From Himantopus leucocephalus (taxonomy: Eukaryota; Chordata; Aves; Charadriiformes; Recurvirostridae), in assembly GCA_003993805.1 (NCBI GenBank), contig RSEF01000004.1, forward strand, positions 4,391,490 to 4,455,489: DNA of 64,000 nt, read 5' to 3'. Positions 37,097-50,700 of the stretch are shown here, one piece after another; position 1 is the stretch's first letter; every line of letters starts with the position of its first letter. The position numbers and the translations under genes were made by a program. The notes beneath the pieces were generated by a model. That model saw only the letters and a list, made by a program, of their open reading frames with translations. It did not search any database and was not told the origin of the DNA.

Positions 37097-39555
37097 CAGG
37101 CTTTTAAGCTATCAGAATAATTCTGTACAGTATATAGGGGGAAAAAGCCAATGCCCGGGGCAGGAATTGTTCCTAGCTCTTTTCCAGGAATACAGTGGGA
37201 TGTGTATTCTGTGACCAAATCTTAACTGTGCAGGTGCCACCTTAGACATATATAGCTTTTTGTCTCTAAGGAACCATTCTGCAAACTTAACAATTTCTAT
37301 GTGTATGCAAACTAACTTTAAAGACACCTCTGGTAGAACTGTAATCCGCTGGTGCATGCAAAATGTTATTCTTAAGTGTTTTTCATGGACAGGAAGAGTT
37401 AAGCTGCCAAGCTAAAATGATGGCTTGCCTTTTGAAAACTTAAGACAAAATATAAAGGGCAGAGAATAGGATGTGCGGTGTCAGCCCAGCGTGGACTGGG
37501 GGACCTGAGCCACTGCTCTATTTTACCTTTTTGAACGTCAAGGAAATGAAGTAGCTCTGCTTCTGTAGAAAAGCTACAAAGTGTGTGTGTTTGCTTTGCT
37601 GCTTCTGTTTTTAATAGTAGGAATCAATAGACTAACACCAACTTTGGCAAAAAGTCGTTAGAGAACCGTTTCTAATTTAGCATCGTTAAACAATCTGAGT
37701 CTGCAAATTTAAGCTACAAATGGCTCAATGAATGTAAACCCTTTGTCAGACAGATAAATGTGGATGTGATACTAAGGCTCCCAGAGAGACTAAATACTGT
37801 TAGGAACAAAAGCTTTATAGCAATGACTGAGCCAAATATTGCTTTGTTTCTGTGGAAAACAAATTTGAATTAACCAGCGGGCTGTAATTATGCTGCAAAC
37901 AGCTTGAGACCTCTGATAGTTTAGTTGTTTAAGAAGGAGTTTTGAGGAGAATATTTTGTGTGCGCGTCTCCTTGGGAAATCACACCGAAATGCTGGTTGA
38001 TGTTGCTCGGTCCTCTTCTGCTGACTTTGTGGGACCTCATTTTGTGCCGGCTAGGGCCACAGCGTGGCCGTACTGGGAAGGCGTACAAAAAGGTTCAAGT
38101 CATGTTGGGGAATGTCCTAATTTTTGTGTTGTCCTTCTTTCCACCTGGATCCAGTGGTGTTCAGAACAGTGATCGCATCTTCAATCATCGAAGTGTTTCT
38201 AGTAGCCCCCACCATTCCTGGTGACGGTGTGGGCTTGCGTACTTGGGCACAAATGTTTGGTCAGGACAGTGATTGTGTGTCCAAAGAGACCTGGTTGTAT
38301 GAAAAAAAGAAAAGAAAAAAAGGAAGGTTAAGGGCTTGACATCTGTGTGCTCCAACCCTTTGCTTCTAGAATAACTTAAGTAGGTTACCTTGAGCCTGAC
38401 TCTGGTTGAACAAGGTTCAACCTGGCCTTCAGGTCACTTTGTTGTTCCCTCGTGGCCTTGCTACCTTGTGCTTGTGCTTGCAGAGCTGCTTGGGCTACGT
38501 TGCTTCTGTGCTTAATTTTCCCTTCGGAGACACCTTCTGGAGGTGGTCACTGCCATGAGCATCTTGAGCTGTAACCGGCCACCCAGCAGGTCCAGCTCCC
38601 CGCCTCGGCTTGCTGCTGCACCTCCGTCCTTCTCTGCTGAACTTGGGGGTCTGGTAGCCCCATCCCCTCTTCTCCTGCTGCCCTTGGCCGGAGCCTTGGG
38701 AACGTACAATGCCACTTCTCCATGATTTACTCTGCTGAATAGAGCCTGTTTTTTTTGTTCTCCTTTTACAGAACACCCCTGGTTTAGAAGAAAGGCAGGC
38801 AATGGATATAGGAGCATCCATTTGTTTTTTAATTTAAGAAACAGTAAGCTTTGTTTTATGCCTTTCTCCTGGAGTGGAGACTTAGAAGAGCTCAGTATGA
38901 AGTTACTAAACAAATGTTTAAATGCTCTGCTGTTACTGCTGTATAGATTAGAAGGCTAATCTATAAACAAGGTCAGGTGTAGAAAGTAAGATATTCAAAT
39001 ATAAACAGCAGAGCATTGCCCAAGGTGAGCAGTATTCGGCACTAGCTGCTGGAGCTACTTTGGAAAAACACACCCACGGCATTTTAAAGAAATGCAGTGA
39101 CCTGATAAATGCAAAGTGTTTCTAGTTACGTTATCAGTCTCTGGTTCATCTATTAAAAACACAGCCTTCAAACTGCTCAGTAAAAACAATGACATCCGAA
39201 GCTGATAGCATGGGACGAGCGGTCATAATAAGAAAGAAAATAAAAGCCGTGATTTGCCCTGCTAATGCCATGGGTGTATCGCAGGGTGCTGCGGTCCTGC
39301 CTTCATCCTGCTTCCCGCTGTTCAGTGGTAGCCTGGGGGAGTACCTGTGTGCCCCCAAAGCAAGAGCTGGAGGATGCTGAATGTGTTGGTTGGGCTGTTA
39401 AGAGAGGAGTTAACTTGCTCTGCCAACCTATCGCAACAAAAATGACCTTTTGTTTTTGTTTTATCTTCTAGCTGGAGTTATGCATCTATTTTAAAATGTA
39501 AACTTACATTTACTATAGAAACTCTTTGCTGTGTTTTTGTAATAAGAAACCATTA

Positions 39556-39655
39556 NNNNNNNNNNNNNNNNNNNNNNNNNNNNNNNNNNNNNNNNNNNNN
39601 NNNNNNNNNNNNNNNNNNNNNNNNNNNNNNNNNNNNNNNNNNNNNNNNNNNNNNN
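39556..39655. other. Assembly gap (100 N)
   Basis: 100 N in AT-rich intron; flanks are unique-looking and no repeat border is visible. Confidence 0.99.
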
Positions 39656-42600
39656 AAGAAATGTGAAGTACCATGATTGTGTAATTTGTTCCTCTACAAA
39701 TAATTATGTATGTAATTTGTTCTGTCCTGTGGACAGGAGTTCTCCTGTGGACAAAACTTTGGCTGGTGTGTGCCTTTTCAACTTGCTTATTTAATATTCT
39801 AAGCTCCTTAATGGTTGTGCCAGTCTAGAGACCAACTTGTGCCACTTCTCTACGTGCAGGGCTGGCAATTAAACCTAGAAACTCATGAAGACCCGTGGAG
39901 ATGACTTCCAGTCGTCTTCTCATTAACAGAAGTAAATGGTTCTTGTTGTTACTCCCCCATATTTTGTCCTGCATTGTGACAAGACTTAGGGAATTTTATA
40001 CCTGATAACATTTAAAAGCCACTGAACTTGTATCTTTCAAATCAATGAAATATTCAATAGTACTACTGAATTGCTCCAATTTCAACTCTGTTTTCTCCAC
40101 TAGCTATGGTTTTCCTCTGCCTGTGCTATGGGAAAAAACCCCAAAACCCGAACCAAAACACAACCCCAAAAAGTCAGTTGTAGCTTCACATTAGCTTGGT
40201 GAAACTCTTGAACTATTGTTGTATTATAATTATTTTTTTAGATCAACATTTGGCTTATGGTCTTCTTTCTAGTTCTAAACTAATTGCTAATTGCACAAAT
40301 TGTCAAAGAGGATGTTCAGGTACCTTTTAATAGATGAACGAGATAAAAAATATCTTTAGAGAGAAAATAAATGAAAGCGACTCTAGTGGGCATCATTTAC
40401 AGAAAGAAAACGTACTTTTATAACTTTTTTTTTGATGGTAAAAAGCAGAACTATCTTCCTCCAAAATTGACAGGAAATTAGGAAATTAAGATATTTGATT
40501 AACATCCATATAATGCACACTCCGTATTTCATTGCTACAAAACCACCAGTTGGGAGGAGGAGGAGGAGGATTAACTTGGAGTCGTGAGAAAAGCAGGTTT
40601 GGTTACAGTAGCTGGGGAAAAAAAACGATGCTGTACTTGAAAGAATCAACAGAAGGTTAGAAAGAACGTTCTGACCTACAGCTTATTCTGTGGTAGCAGC
40701 TAATTAACCTGCGGGTCCTTTCGCTGAACTGGGAGGCGCTGCTGCCCAGAGGCCGCAGGAGGGGTCAGGCAGCCCCTCTGCCCTGCTCTTGCCATCTCCA
40801 TCCTCGTTTCCCATTCCACTCCCACGTCCCCTTGTTCCTCACGCTGGGATGTTCGACCTCCTCCAGACCGGCGCACGCGTGTAACGTGGTGTTAACAGCC
40901 ATGCTTAGAGCGACTTGTCATGAATTATCACATTATTGTAGGTTTAGCTGTCTCCCCCAACTTTATTTTTTTAAAACTCTGCCTAAAAATGCTTCTGCTG
41001 CCCGTCTTGTTTAATGATTTCTATTGATCAGAACAATAAAATTAATTAGAAAATGAATTAGCTTTCTTCTTTGGTAGTATGCTTAATTGTGATATACTGT
41101 GCTTACAAGAAAGTAAAAAAATCGCGATGTTTACGTTCATTTTTATCTAATTAATTATAGTGCTTAGCAGACCTATGTTAATGAATGTAAATAACACCTT
41201 TGGTAAGTGTCCAAACAAGACAGATGTACTTACTGTCTTCTTGTTGGGCATTGGGTCGGATATAAAGTGCAGTACCCATCTGTTCTGGGTGCGAATGGCA
41301 TAGTTATTTCTGAATAATCACTTTACAGCCCCCCCAAACAGAAGTTGTATTCTGAATAGTTTAAAATTTCTTTGCAGGGCAGTTTTAAATTGCCCTCGTT
41401 GTGCATGATCTAGAGGTCGGGTCTTGCTGTTTCTTTGTCTCCTGGTATCACCGCAGTGCCTAAGAGCTGCTGCATCTTCACTTTGTCTTACAAAGACGGG
41501 GTTCTCTTGTTGCATGAGGATAAATGCTGAAACTGGTACAAAGCCGATGACAAACTTGTAATTTCTGGTCCCTCCAGGAACGCTCTTTCTCTCTCTGTGA
41601 ACGTCACAAGGTTGGGATTTGGGGGATCAATGCGCTTTGGTCAGGTCTTAGCGCTGACTTGCATTGTCACCTTGGTCAAAACCAGCTCTGGAATGTCACT
41701 TTCTGCGTAATGGGAGAGGGTGCTCGTCTGTCCGAAACCGTTACGCTGTAGGTAAAAAAAAAAGTGGTGTATTTGGGGAGAGGGAGGGGGGAAAAAAAGG
41801 GAAAAAAAAATGACAATTTTATATATCTGTCAGTTGTTTAGATATAAAGCAAAACCAATATAGAAATGATATAATTTGGTTATCTTTAAGTTTATTCTCA
41901 TGGAGTCATACACAGCCAAGTTAATGTTTGAGACTAGAACGGTAACATTTATATTCTGCTGGATTTTTATAGTGTGGAAATTTGCAATTTTTCCCATGTA
42001 ATTCACATACACAAGTTCCTCTACATATGTTAACAGCAAATGTGTGGAAAAGAAATAGGGAAAAATCTCTTCTGCAGAAGAGCTCAAGTTGTGAGCTGCT
42101 GAGCTCGTGTGTGTGAGAGGGGCAGTGGACTGCTGCCCGGTATGCGCTGAAAATCAGGTAGGGGAAAGAACTGCTTATAGCCACACCGGGCATGCCTAAT
42201 ACGTGCTTTGTTAAGTGTTACAAGCCTTTTGAAGTGTAGCGTGTGCTCTCTGTTGGCTGTGTGGTTGAAAAGGGGCATCTTGTGATCTCGAGGAACTCTA
42301 GGGACAAAGTTTGGGACGCTGTGTATGGTGTGGCCTGTTCAGAGAACCGCCGCCAGTATCTCTGCCGTTCCGGGGATCCACAAATCGTGGTCGAGGTCTT
42401 TGCCTTCGTTTGTAAAAACCTATGAAGTATGCCGGCTGTCGGGAAACGAAGTAGCGTGGGGTATTTTGTAAAAAGCCCACTCCAAACAGCCAAGAAAGCT
42501 GCTTTACTTGTACCTTTCTTTTCCTCGTGATTTTAACTGATGTGTAGGTCTTCTATTTTCTTCTGAGCTTAGAAAAAGTCTTTTAAAAGCCCCTTCATGT

Positions 42601-44657
42601 AATGGGTATCTGATCTGACATTTCAGTAAGATCTTTCAAGAGCAAATACAGCCAGGCTCATGCTAGTTGAATCCGCGGTTCCTTCCCACCCACGCTTACA
42701 AGTCTCCCCACATTATTTTATATTTCTTCTTAAGAAGACATGTACAAATTTAGAGACCGGCTGTCCTTTGAAATTATGTTAGACTCTTTCCTTGATGTCA
42801 TTATATTAAAACTAAAACAAACAAAGGGGAAAAAAAAAACCAACCACAAAAAAACACCCCCCAAACCCCCTAGGACAAAGTGAAGAAAAATATTTTTGGG
42901 TCATGAGCTAGCAAGTGCTTTGCTGCTGTGTTGCATCACTGTACACTGTATGCATTCGGCAGATGATGATAGTTTGGAGAGCACTTTTCTAAGGTACACC
43001 CTGTAAAACTTTATTTAAATTACACTCTGGACTTGTTTCGTAAAATAGAGATAATTCTTTTTCAAAAACGACACAATTCTTGCATGCTGCAGCACCATCC
43101 ACATTTATTAATTTTTTTTTCAGATGTCTGAGTACGGGGTTGCTACATAAGGAGTCAAAGCTCTTCACATGTACTCTTGTTCCTACAATCTGTTGTTATG
43201 TCTGTGTGCATAAAACCTCACCGTTTCAAACCCGTGTACGCTGTTGAGTGGTGATTTTGTTTGAAATACCTTTTCCTAGCTGACCTTCTGTACTCGTGGG
43301 TTTGAACAAGGCTCAGCAGTGCTGGCAGGGTAACGAGTGAGTTTCAGAAACTGCTCTACATAGTCCACACGCCTGAAGAAGGTGGGGGTAAATGTGGTTT
43401 TAAAAAAGAAACGAAATTTTTCTTGGGGGGAGAAACAATTATGAAAATTACTTTTCATCTGCAAATTCCAAAATTGTCCTTACATAGCAATCACGGTCAA
43501 AAACCGGGGAGGGGGGAATTTAAGCACATTCTTGTCACTTATTTAAAGTAATTTCTGAAACTAGCTTGGAGGCCAATGTTTTTACCTGCACGTTTAAAAT
43601 TTGGAAAACCTTTTGTATCTGAAATTTGCAGCAATTATGTCAAACTGCTGTGAATCTTTTTCGAAACGCAGAGTCTTTATTCATAATGAAGATGCCCTCG
43701 TCTGTGGATTAACAGCTTATGTTTGCTAATTAATATTGTGTATATATGTATTATACCGCTATGCATGCTAATAGGTAGTACATTAGATCACAGAAATTAC
43801 AGGAACTGGTTATTGTTAATATTTGTGGAAATTTATTTGCATTTTATATTAATTACAGGTTAGGGTAGTTAGAATCTCATATGCATAGCTCTTTATGTAA
43901 ACCTAATTTACATCTCAAGATGAAAATGGCAGGCTAATAATAGTGCAGTAATTCTTTACCAATTCTACCTAAAATTCACCCGTCCCATCTAGACTTGGAC
44001 AGTCATTGCTTGGAATCAAAACTATAAGTATTGACTTCACACTAACAAATCTTAAAATAAAATGATGAAGTGGTTGCCTGTAGTAGCAAAATACTGAATG
44101 TCACGTCCTCAAGGAGTTCTTCTGGTTGTGTGTTTCTCAAGATAGCATGAAGTTACAGCTTGAAACTCCACCATGTATATTTTCTATTATTATCTTCATA
44201 CTCGAGCAAGGTAACACAAGCTGTAAGAGAGAAATTACTGAACTTTAATATTCCGCTTAGAGTTTCAATCCTTTAGCTTTCCTTGGCAATCTGGTAAGAT
44301 ACTTGATTTTGAAAGCTGGATGAGCCCCCTGCAAGCATCCTACAATGCTGGAAGTGCACGTAGAAATAAAATAGTGTGCAGGTGTTTTAATCGGGGAGGT
44401 GAGGGTGGAAGGAAAAGGAAAAATTTATTAGCCGAAAATAAAGCTTTTGAAGTTATGCTGTTTTAGAGACTGTTAACGCTTCACTTTCTTAGATTAGCTG
44501 AAGGGGACCACTAAGGACTGATTCTGTTGCCGGCTGATTTTTGCCCTGTAGCCTCTCTGCTGTTACGTTTCAGCCCAGCAGACTCTGGGTTTAATGCACA
44601 AGAGCACTGAATGAAAATGAGTTTGGTCTTAAGGTTTCTTTGTTCTAATCTTCTTAG

Positions 44658-44799
44658 ATCTCTGGTGGAAGAGGAGGATCCTCATATGAAAGTATCTCTT
44701 GGTAGCAGCGATATGGGCGTCTCTGCCCATCTGCAGTCTTCTAAGACAGGGACCACAAGATTTTTCACCAGCAATACTCACAGTTCCGTGGTATTACAG
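44658..44799 (+). CDS. KLHL13: KLHL13 common exon 2 (linker before BTB)
   Basis: The exon is 142 nt. The acceptor follows CTAATCTTCTTAG (AG 44656-44657) and the donor GTAATT at 44800 is weaker than consensus. It encodes residues 33-80 of the long isoform: [15 protein letters not shown], then a Ser/Thr-rich stretch ending in NTHSSVVLQ. It is the common landing site of all alternative first exons and is entered in phase 2 and left in phase 0. Met43 (MKVSLG) corresponds to the initiator of mammalian KLHL9 as I remember it, so a transcript lacking coding first exons could still start here. No domain is present; the region is expected to be flexible and phosphorylatable, which is inference. Confidence 0.96.
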
Positions 44800-47183
44800 G
44801 TAATTAAATATTTTTGTGTCAGTATTGATCTCTACTGAGAATTTTGGCTGTTCTCTACTCAATAGACTTTATCTGGCTAGTAATTCTTAAAAAGCCCCAA
44901 AAAAATGCACGTTACTGTGCTGTGCTTACAATGCCCATGAGTGAGCATGGCTTGGAACTCCTTTTCCTGCGAGTTAAAAGTTTGACTTTGCACAAGAGCT
45001 TGGAAGAACACCCTGGCCTTTTCCTTGGGTTGTATCCCTGGCCCCTCTCAACTTCTTAGAGGTAATACCGTTCAAACAATGAAGTGCCAGCTGTTTGAAA
45101 GAAGCTCTCTTGAATATAATCATGTAATTCTGCTAAGGCGAAGACTTGTGCCATCTCCTGTGTGAACCCTGCCGTAGGGATGCGACAAGGAGAGCTCCGC
45201 GCTCCTCCACGGCCAGCTTTGGTGTAACCCCTGGGCTGGGTCTGACTATATGGCACAACCATATGGTAGAACGGATTAAAATGCTATCTTCTCTGAAGCT
45301 TTAAGAATTTAAATCTAAATTCATTTTATCTTATTGTTTCTGCTGGAGCTTTCCCACTCCGTGCAGAGTGACGCTTACAGCTTGCGATGCCTCTTGCTGT
45401 GCTCCAGCACAGCCTTTCTCAGGAGCGCGGATGACTTGGGTATGGCATGACTCCATGGAGAACTGCCCCTTCTTTTTAACATTTGCTGCTGTTTTAAATA
45501 AATTGCCTCAGTTTTGGGACAAAAATGAGAAGGATTTTTTTTTTTGTTTTATTCGGAGAAGCTACTGATTCTTATGTTTTAATTACTAAGGCTTGGGCAT
45601 CTGTGCATAGCTCTCCCTCGTTTCTAAATTTTGGAACAAATTAAATTGTCCTAAATATTTTTCACTATGTCTCTTTAGGCTTTATAGATATTGTATTCTT
45701 TGGTGTGCTTGGAGTTGTCCCCTTGCTGTAGGTTTCCTAGCTGAAGGTCAGCCAATAAAAGATTTCCCTCAGTGCAAGACAGAGGTTACTGGCATGAATA
45801 TAAACTGGTTACCATCCGAAAGAAAAACTTCTTAAACTAGGAAGCCTCCCTTGGCTGGATTGTATATTTTGTACACAAAAAGATCATCAGCGAAGGAGAG
45901 AAATGGGGAGAACAAAACTGTAAAAGACCAACTGTAGAGCTGTGCCTTGCTCGCTTTGTACTTTGTTGGCAAAAGACTCTAGTCGTCAGTACACTAGTAG
46001 CAAAGTTACTCATTTTTAATATGGCAAGGGACATAACAGCAGAGAGTGATATTAGGACCCTAGGCAAAGTGTTCAGAGCTTTATTTCCCCTCATTTCATT
46101 TTTTTCTTCAAAATTTGAGCAAATGGAGAACTGGTAGTTGAGAAGCCTCGTCTGTAGAAACTACAGGCAAGTCATTTGAGGCATTGAAATATGTTTTATA
46201 TAAACCTCTGTTTGGCTTCTGGTGTTTATTGGAGCTAATAACTCATTTTTTCATTTGCACTCTTTTCTGTGCGACAAATTTGAATGTTCATGTCTACATA
46301 CCTTTGCAGTTTTAAAAACACAGGCTTTCTTTAAGATAACTTAAATTTTAAACTGTGGAGGCTGATGCCGAGACTTCTTTAAACGTTAAATCTGTAAAGA
46401 CAATATTTACATTCTTGTTAGTACTAGAACAGTGTCAGACATGCCAGGTTGAAGGAAATTGTTTTATTTTTGAGCTTCTGTTCCACAGTGCGGGAAGGAG
46501 GACAGTATTCCACCCATCCTCCAGTATCCCCGACCGGGTGTACCTCTTGTGGAGAACCTTCTCTGGGATGCTGTTGTAGATGACTTCCTTTTTTTATTAC
46601 AGTTTGCCATTATGGGTAACTTGGAAAAGATCAAATATATAATGTGAGCTTATTTTGCAGTTTTTGCCATGTAAACCTTGGTAATAAATTTGATAATCAT
46701 AGAACCAGGTGACAGCTTTCCTTTTAGGCCCCAGTATTTTGCAGCCTCTTAGGTTGCAAAGCACTTAAACTGGTGTGGAACAGAAACATATCTAAAATGC
46801 GTATGTGTCCAGAAAGGGTAGGTCCAAAAAAGGTTTTTGTCCCTACCTGAAACAGTTGCTGGAGTACAAGCTTACAAAACAAACTCCTTCCTGGAAATAA
46901 CTTAATTAGTGGAATAAAGCTACTTTCTAAGGCCCAGTGTATTTTGCGTTCTTCAGCCATTTCTGGAAAATAATAATTATTCTGCCTGTTTTCCAATGAA
47001 TAATTATCATTGAATATATTAGTGATAATAGTTATAAGATGACAAATTATTTCTTAGTGACTTTTTGGAACTGCAGTACAGGTAATTGAAAGTAAAGAAG
47101 TATTTCCGTAAGGGAAATGAAAGAGATTCCTACTCTCTCTCTCCCAAATCAAATGGATGCTTCGCATTGTGCTCTTCTTGCAG
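44800..47183. other. KLHL13 intron 2
   Basis: 2384 bp, GT..AG borders; no repeat family or other gene recognised. Confidence 0.9.
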
Positions 47184-47316
47184 GGTTTTGACCAACTGCG
47201 AGTGGAAGGTTTGCTTTGCGATGTGACGCTGGTTCCAGGAGACGGTGACGAAGTGTTTCCTGTTCACAGAGCAATGATGGCTTCTGCAAGTGATTACTTC
47301 AAGGCCATGTTCACAG
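47184..47316 (+). CDS. KLHL13: KLHL13 exon 3 (first half of BTB domain)
   Basis: The exon is 133 nt, after TTCTTGCAG (AG 47182-47183), with a donor GTGGCG at 47317 that is poor beyond the GT. It encodes residues 81-125: [17 protein letters not shown], then the [18 protein letters not shown] core and FTG. This is the N-terminal half of the BTB/POZ fold. The conserved Asp of CDV (D93) and the VHR motif (H108-R109) are present, and both are hallmark BTB positions used in dimerisation. The BTB domain makes the dimer and docks CUL3. The following intron is only 253 bp, far shorter than the others. Confidence 0.98.
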
Positions 47317-47569
47317 GTGGCGTTTTTGTTAAAGTAACGCATACCGCTGGCTCCAAATTGCCATCCTTTGGACACTCAGACCCACGACGAGGGTCGTCTG
47401 CGCATCAGCCCGGGGCCGCAAACATCTCTGCGTGGTTTTACTCTCTCTACTGTTGCATATGGGGTTTTAAATTAAACTTTAAAATGCTATTTTTGTTTTG
47501 TATAAGTTTATGAAATTATTTCAACCCAATCAAAATGATCGTATAATCTTACCTCCCTGTCTTTTTCAG
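47317..47569. other. KLHL13 intron 3 (253 bp, partly open)
   Basis: Very short intron splitting the BTB domain in phase 1. The exon 3 frame stays open into it until a TGA at 47511-47513, so retention would truncate the BTB domain. Confidence 0.9.
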
Positions 47570-47766
47570 GAGGAATGAAGGAACAGGATTTAATGTGCAT
47601 TAAGCTTCACGGTGTGAACAAAATAGGCCTAAAGAAGATCATTGATTTCATTTATACTGCAAAACTTTCCCTTAACATGGACAACCTTCAGGACACTCTG
47701 GAAGCTGCCAGTTTTTTGCAGATTTTACCTGTTTTGGACTTCTGTAAAGTGTTTCTTATCTCTGGG
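47570..47766 (+). CDS. KLHL13: KLHL13 exon 4 (second half of BTB, CUL3-binding motif)
   Basis: The exon is 197 nt, after a strong CTTTTTCAG acceptor (AG 47568-47569), with a GTAAGA donor at 47767. It encodes residues 125-190, completing FTGG then [14 protein letters not shown] and on to [10 protein letters not shown]127-K128-E129 fits the phi-X-E motif that BTB-Kelch adaptors insert into a pocket on CUL3. The helical stretch after it ([25 protein letters not shown]) is the rest of the BTB fold and the start of the 3-box, which widens the CUL3 contact. The exon ends cleanly in phase 0 after GGG, so the BTB and BACK domains are encoded by separate exons. Confidence 0.98.
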
Positions 47767-50700
47767 GTAAGACTTAACTGCTTGTTTCACATATACAATG
47801 ATTAAGGCCTCGGTATGTTTATTTTTAATAAGAATAATGACTATGTAATAGTCTAAAACTTGCCATTATTCATAATTTGGATTCACAAAGAACACGTTTT
47901 CATGAAAATCTTTTTGCTTCTGAGTATTATGTACAGCGTGAATTTGATGTAAATGTTATACTGCATTAAAATTCTAATTCCTAAGCGTATTGCAGTGATG
48001 ATAGCAGCGATGATAATCATAGTTCCCAGATTCCTTACTGGATTTCTTAGTTCCTGCCCTCACGCTCTGTATCCTTCCATCAGAAAGCTTCTTGGTGAGT
48101 TAAACTGAAAAAAATAATAGAAGAGGGAGCTGCTGTTTCCGTCTGTTAATATACTTTCATGAAACCTTTTTGCTTTGAGGAATGAATCCCACAATTGTAG
48201 CGATCATCACAGAGACAATTACAACTTCTTTTTAACCGGTGGACCTGGTCACAGTCCTTCAGAATAATATATCCTCTAAATGGAGTTCTCATAGGGGTGT
48301 CACAGAAATGCTGGTTACATGAGGAAAGTAGCTACAAGGATTTCATGTTGATTGCTGTATTTTGCAAGAACTAAAAATGCCTTTGAATGCCTACCAGGAA
48401 ATATTTTTTCACAATCACCAAAATAAGTCCTTTTGTAAGGAGGGGACAGCCCCCAAAGCAGCAACCTCCTCCTCTTCTATCAATAATGGGTAGTTAAAAG
48501 ACTAATGCTTAGGCAGCTTGCAGCGCGGTTGCTTTTGTGTGGTTGGAACAAATAAAAAGTTTGCCCTGCAAAGCAGTGTCCTGTAGTTCCAATGCAGTAC
48601 AGTCTACTTGTGCTCTAGAGTCGCCCTGCTGATTTTTGTTTATGATAGAGATGAAAATCTCAGGTCCTGAATCCGCTCTTGGGGAGGGGGAGCTTTGATA
48701 ACAACTTTTTTTCCCTCCTCCTTCCCTTCCTCTTTTAGAGCTGGTGTCCTCGTTTGCTTCGAGGCTGTGCTTTGGCAAAGGATGCCATCCTCCCTTCAAG
48801 TTGAATGTTCAAACAGTTTTGCAGTTTCCTCTGTATTAAAAACAAACTTCTGTTTTTGCAAAAGCAAGAGAGCGGTTAAAGATTCAGCTTGTTGAGTGGT
48901 AACTGGCTTCTCACATAAGCTTTTTCCTGGGTTCTGTCTTCATGGGTGGGAAAAGCAAGGAAAATGTAAAGAATGAGATGTGACATGAAAACGCTCCTTC
49001 GATTTATCTGGCTCCAACCTCTTGTTGAAAGTATTGGGTTTATACTCCTCTGTTTAATCTTGTTTATTAAGCATAGCTCACGTGCACATTTGGTCAGCTT
49101 GGGTTGCTTTCCAGAGCTTTTATTTTTTCAACATCCTTTACTTCTTAAATCTCAGCTGTCGGAGGTTTCAGGGTCTCGCTGAATGACTGCACTCATACAG
49201 TCAACTTACTGCATACATTTGGTATGCTGCAGTTACGTTCACTTTATTTCTATAGTTAAAACAGTGCAATCTCAGGATATAGGTGCAGTTACCTGTTTTC
49301 CAACTTAAACTTAATATAGAAGCAATGCCAATAGGCGATGTTTCCATACCTTTCCTAGTTCTCGCCCTGCTCTCTCATATCAACAGAGCTCTTTGTCCTG
49401 CCAACAGTAAAGAGCACCCGCTTTGTGGGCTGGCAGGCTGGGAGCGCTGTCAGAGCTGCGCTGCTGAAGCACTTCTGCCTACAGACACCCTTTGGCATTA
49501 TTTTGAATGTTTCCTGGAGGTTTTCTGATGTTAATTGCTTATATACCTTACTGGAAATCTAACTTTACCTGTAACGGGGAAACCGGTGTGTTCTACGTGA
49601 ATTGTAATATTATTTGGAATTCAGCTTGCTGTGATAGTCTGTAATGAGAAATAAAGAAGCAGGTACTCCCATTGCTCCTCAGGGTACTGGCTCAGAAATG
49701 TGACCTCCCTCATGAAGACATGCACCAGGATTTATGCAAACAAGAGGACTCCAAGCTGGTAGTAACAGCAGTCTGTTTCATAAGGAAAGTGTTAGAGGCG
49801 TTTAGGCTCTATAACGCTACTGTTTTGCTTTTCATTTTGGCTTATTTTCTAAATGGCCAGTTCTCCAAGAATGTTGCGATAATGTTTCATTAATCTTAAT
49901 ACTCTTAAATCCTACACCATCTATTCTGTGTTGCTCAGATTCTTTTTACCTTCCGAAGTGATGCAGTCTGCCTCTCCAGGGCTGACGTTGCGATAAATGC
50001 CAACTTGGAGTTAGGTCTTGGTGTTCTTTTGGAGCAGCCTCCCTCTTCTGGGGAGGGCAGCTGCTTGTTCAGTTGGCTTTCATAGGGAAAGAGCTTCTTT
50101 CACCTTAAATTGTATTATTTGGAAGCAGTTTTTTCGTTGTTTGAAATAATGCTTGTTTGCTAAAGGTTCCTTCACTTACGATGTTGACCCAGCCACTGTT
50201 TTGGTTCAAGTAAGAAACGTCTTGTTTGATACCACGATTTGAAAGGGGTGAGACTCAGAATCAGGAAGACTTTATTCATTCTCTTAATTTTATTGATTTT
50301 CTTGGCTTAAATATTTTCCTTTATATTGATGTCTAGGGGGGCATCATCTCTTTCATCGTATAACTGTGGAGAAAGTACAAAATTAAGTTTGTGCTGTTAG
50401 CCTAGCTATGTTCTCAGCAGCGTTGCATAAAGAATTTTTGAATGCATTTTCCTTGGAATTTGAACAGGAACAAGAGTTGGTGAGCAAACTTCGTGGGTTT
50501 TGCTTTTTTAATTACCGTATCTGAGCTTTACAGAGATTATGCTAGGTTCGATCCCTTCTTGAGGTAGCATTTCTGTAATTGAAGTAAGTTCTCTGAGCAG
50601 GTCTTGAGCTTATTTCTACTGAATTTAGCCGAGAGCAGCATCTGAGAGCTGATGTAACCATTCTCAGACAAATAGTTAATTGTCTTGAAATTGCCTAGGG

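Larger units (their letters stand above)
31357..44657. other. KLHL13 intron between first coding exons and exon 2
   Basis: 13.3 kb of AT-rich intron containing a short CR1 (35498), a 100-N gap (39556) and A/C-rich low-complexity patches near 36271, 40133 and 42826. An ATTA-rich block with an octamer lies at 43690-43930. No other gene was recognised. Confidence 0.7.

Noticed and set aside
41161..41202. 42-nt segment with AG and GTAAGT borders
   Set aside because: Stops in two frames, and the remaining frame exits in phase 1, incompatible with exon 2.
47157..47183. Start codon just upstream of exon 3
   Set aside because: The ATG lies before the acceptor at 47182-47183, in intron; the protein enters through GFDQL from exon 2.
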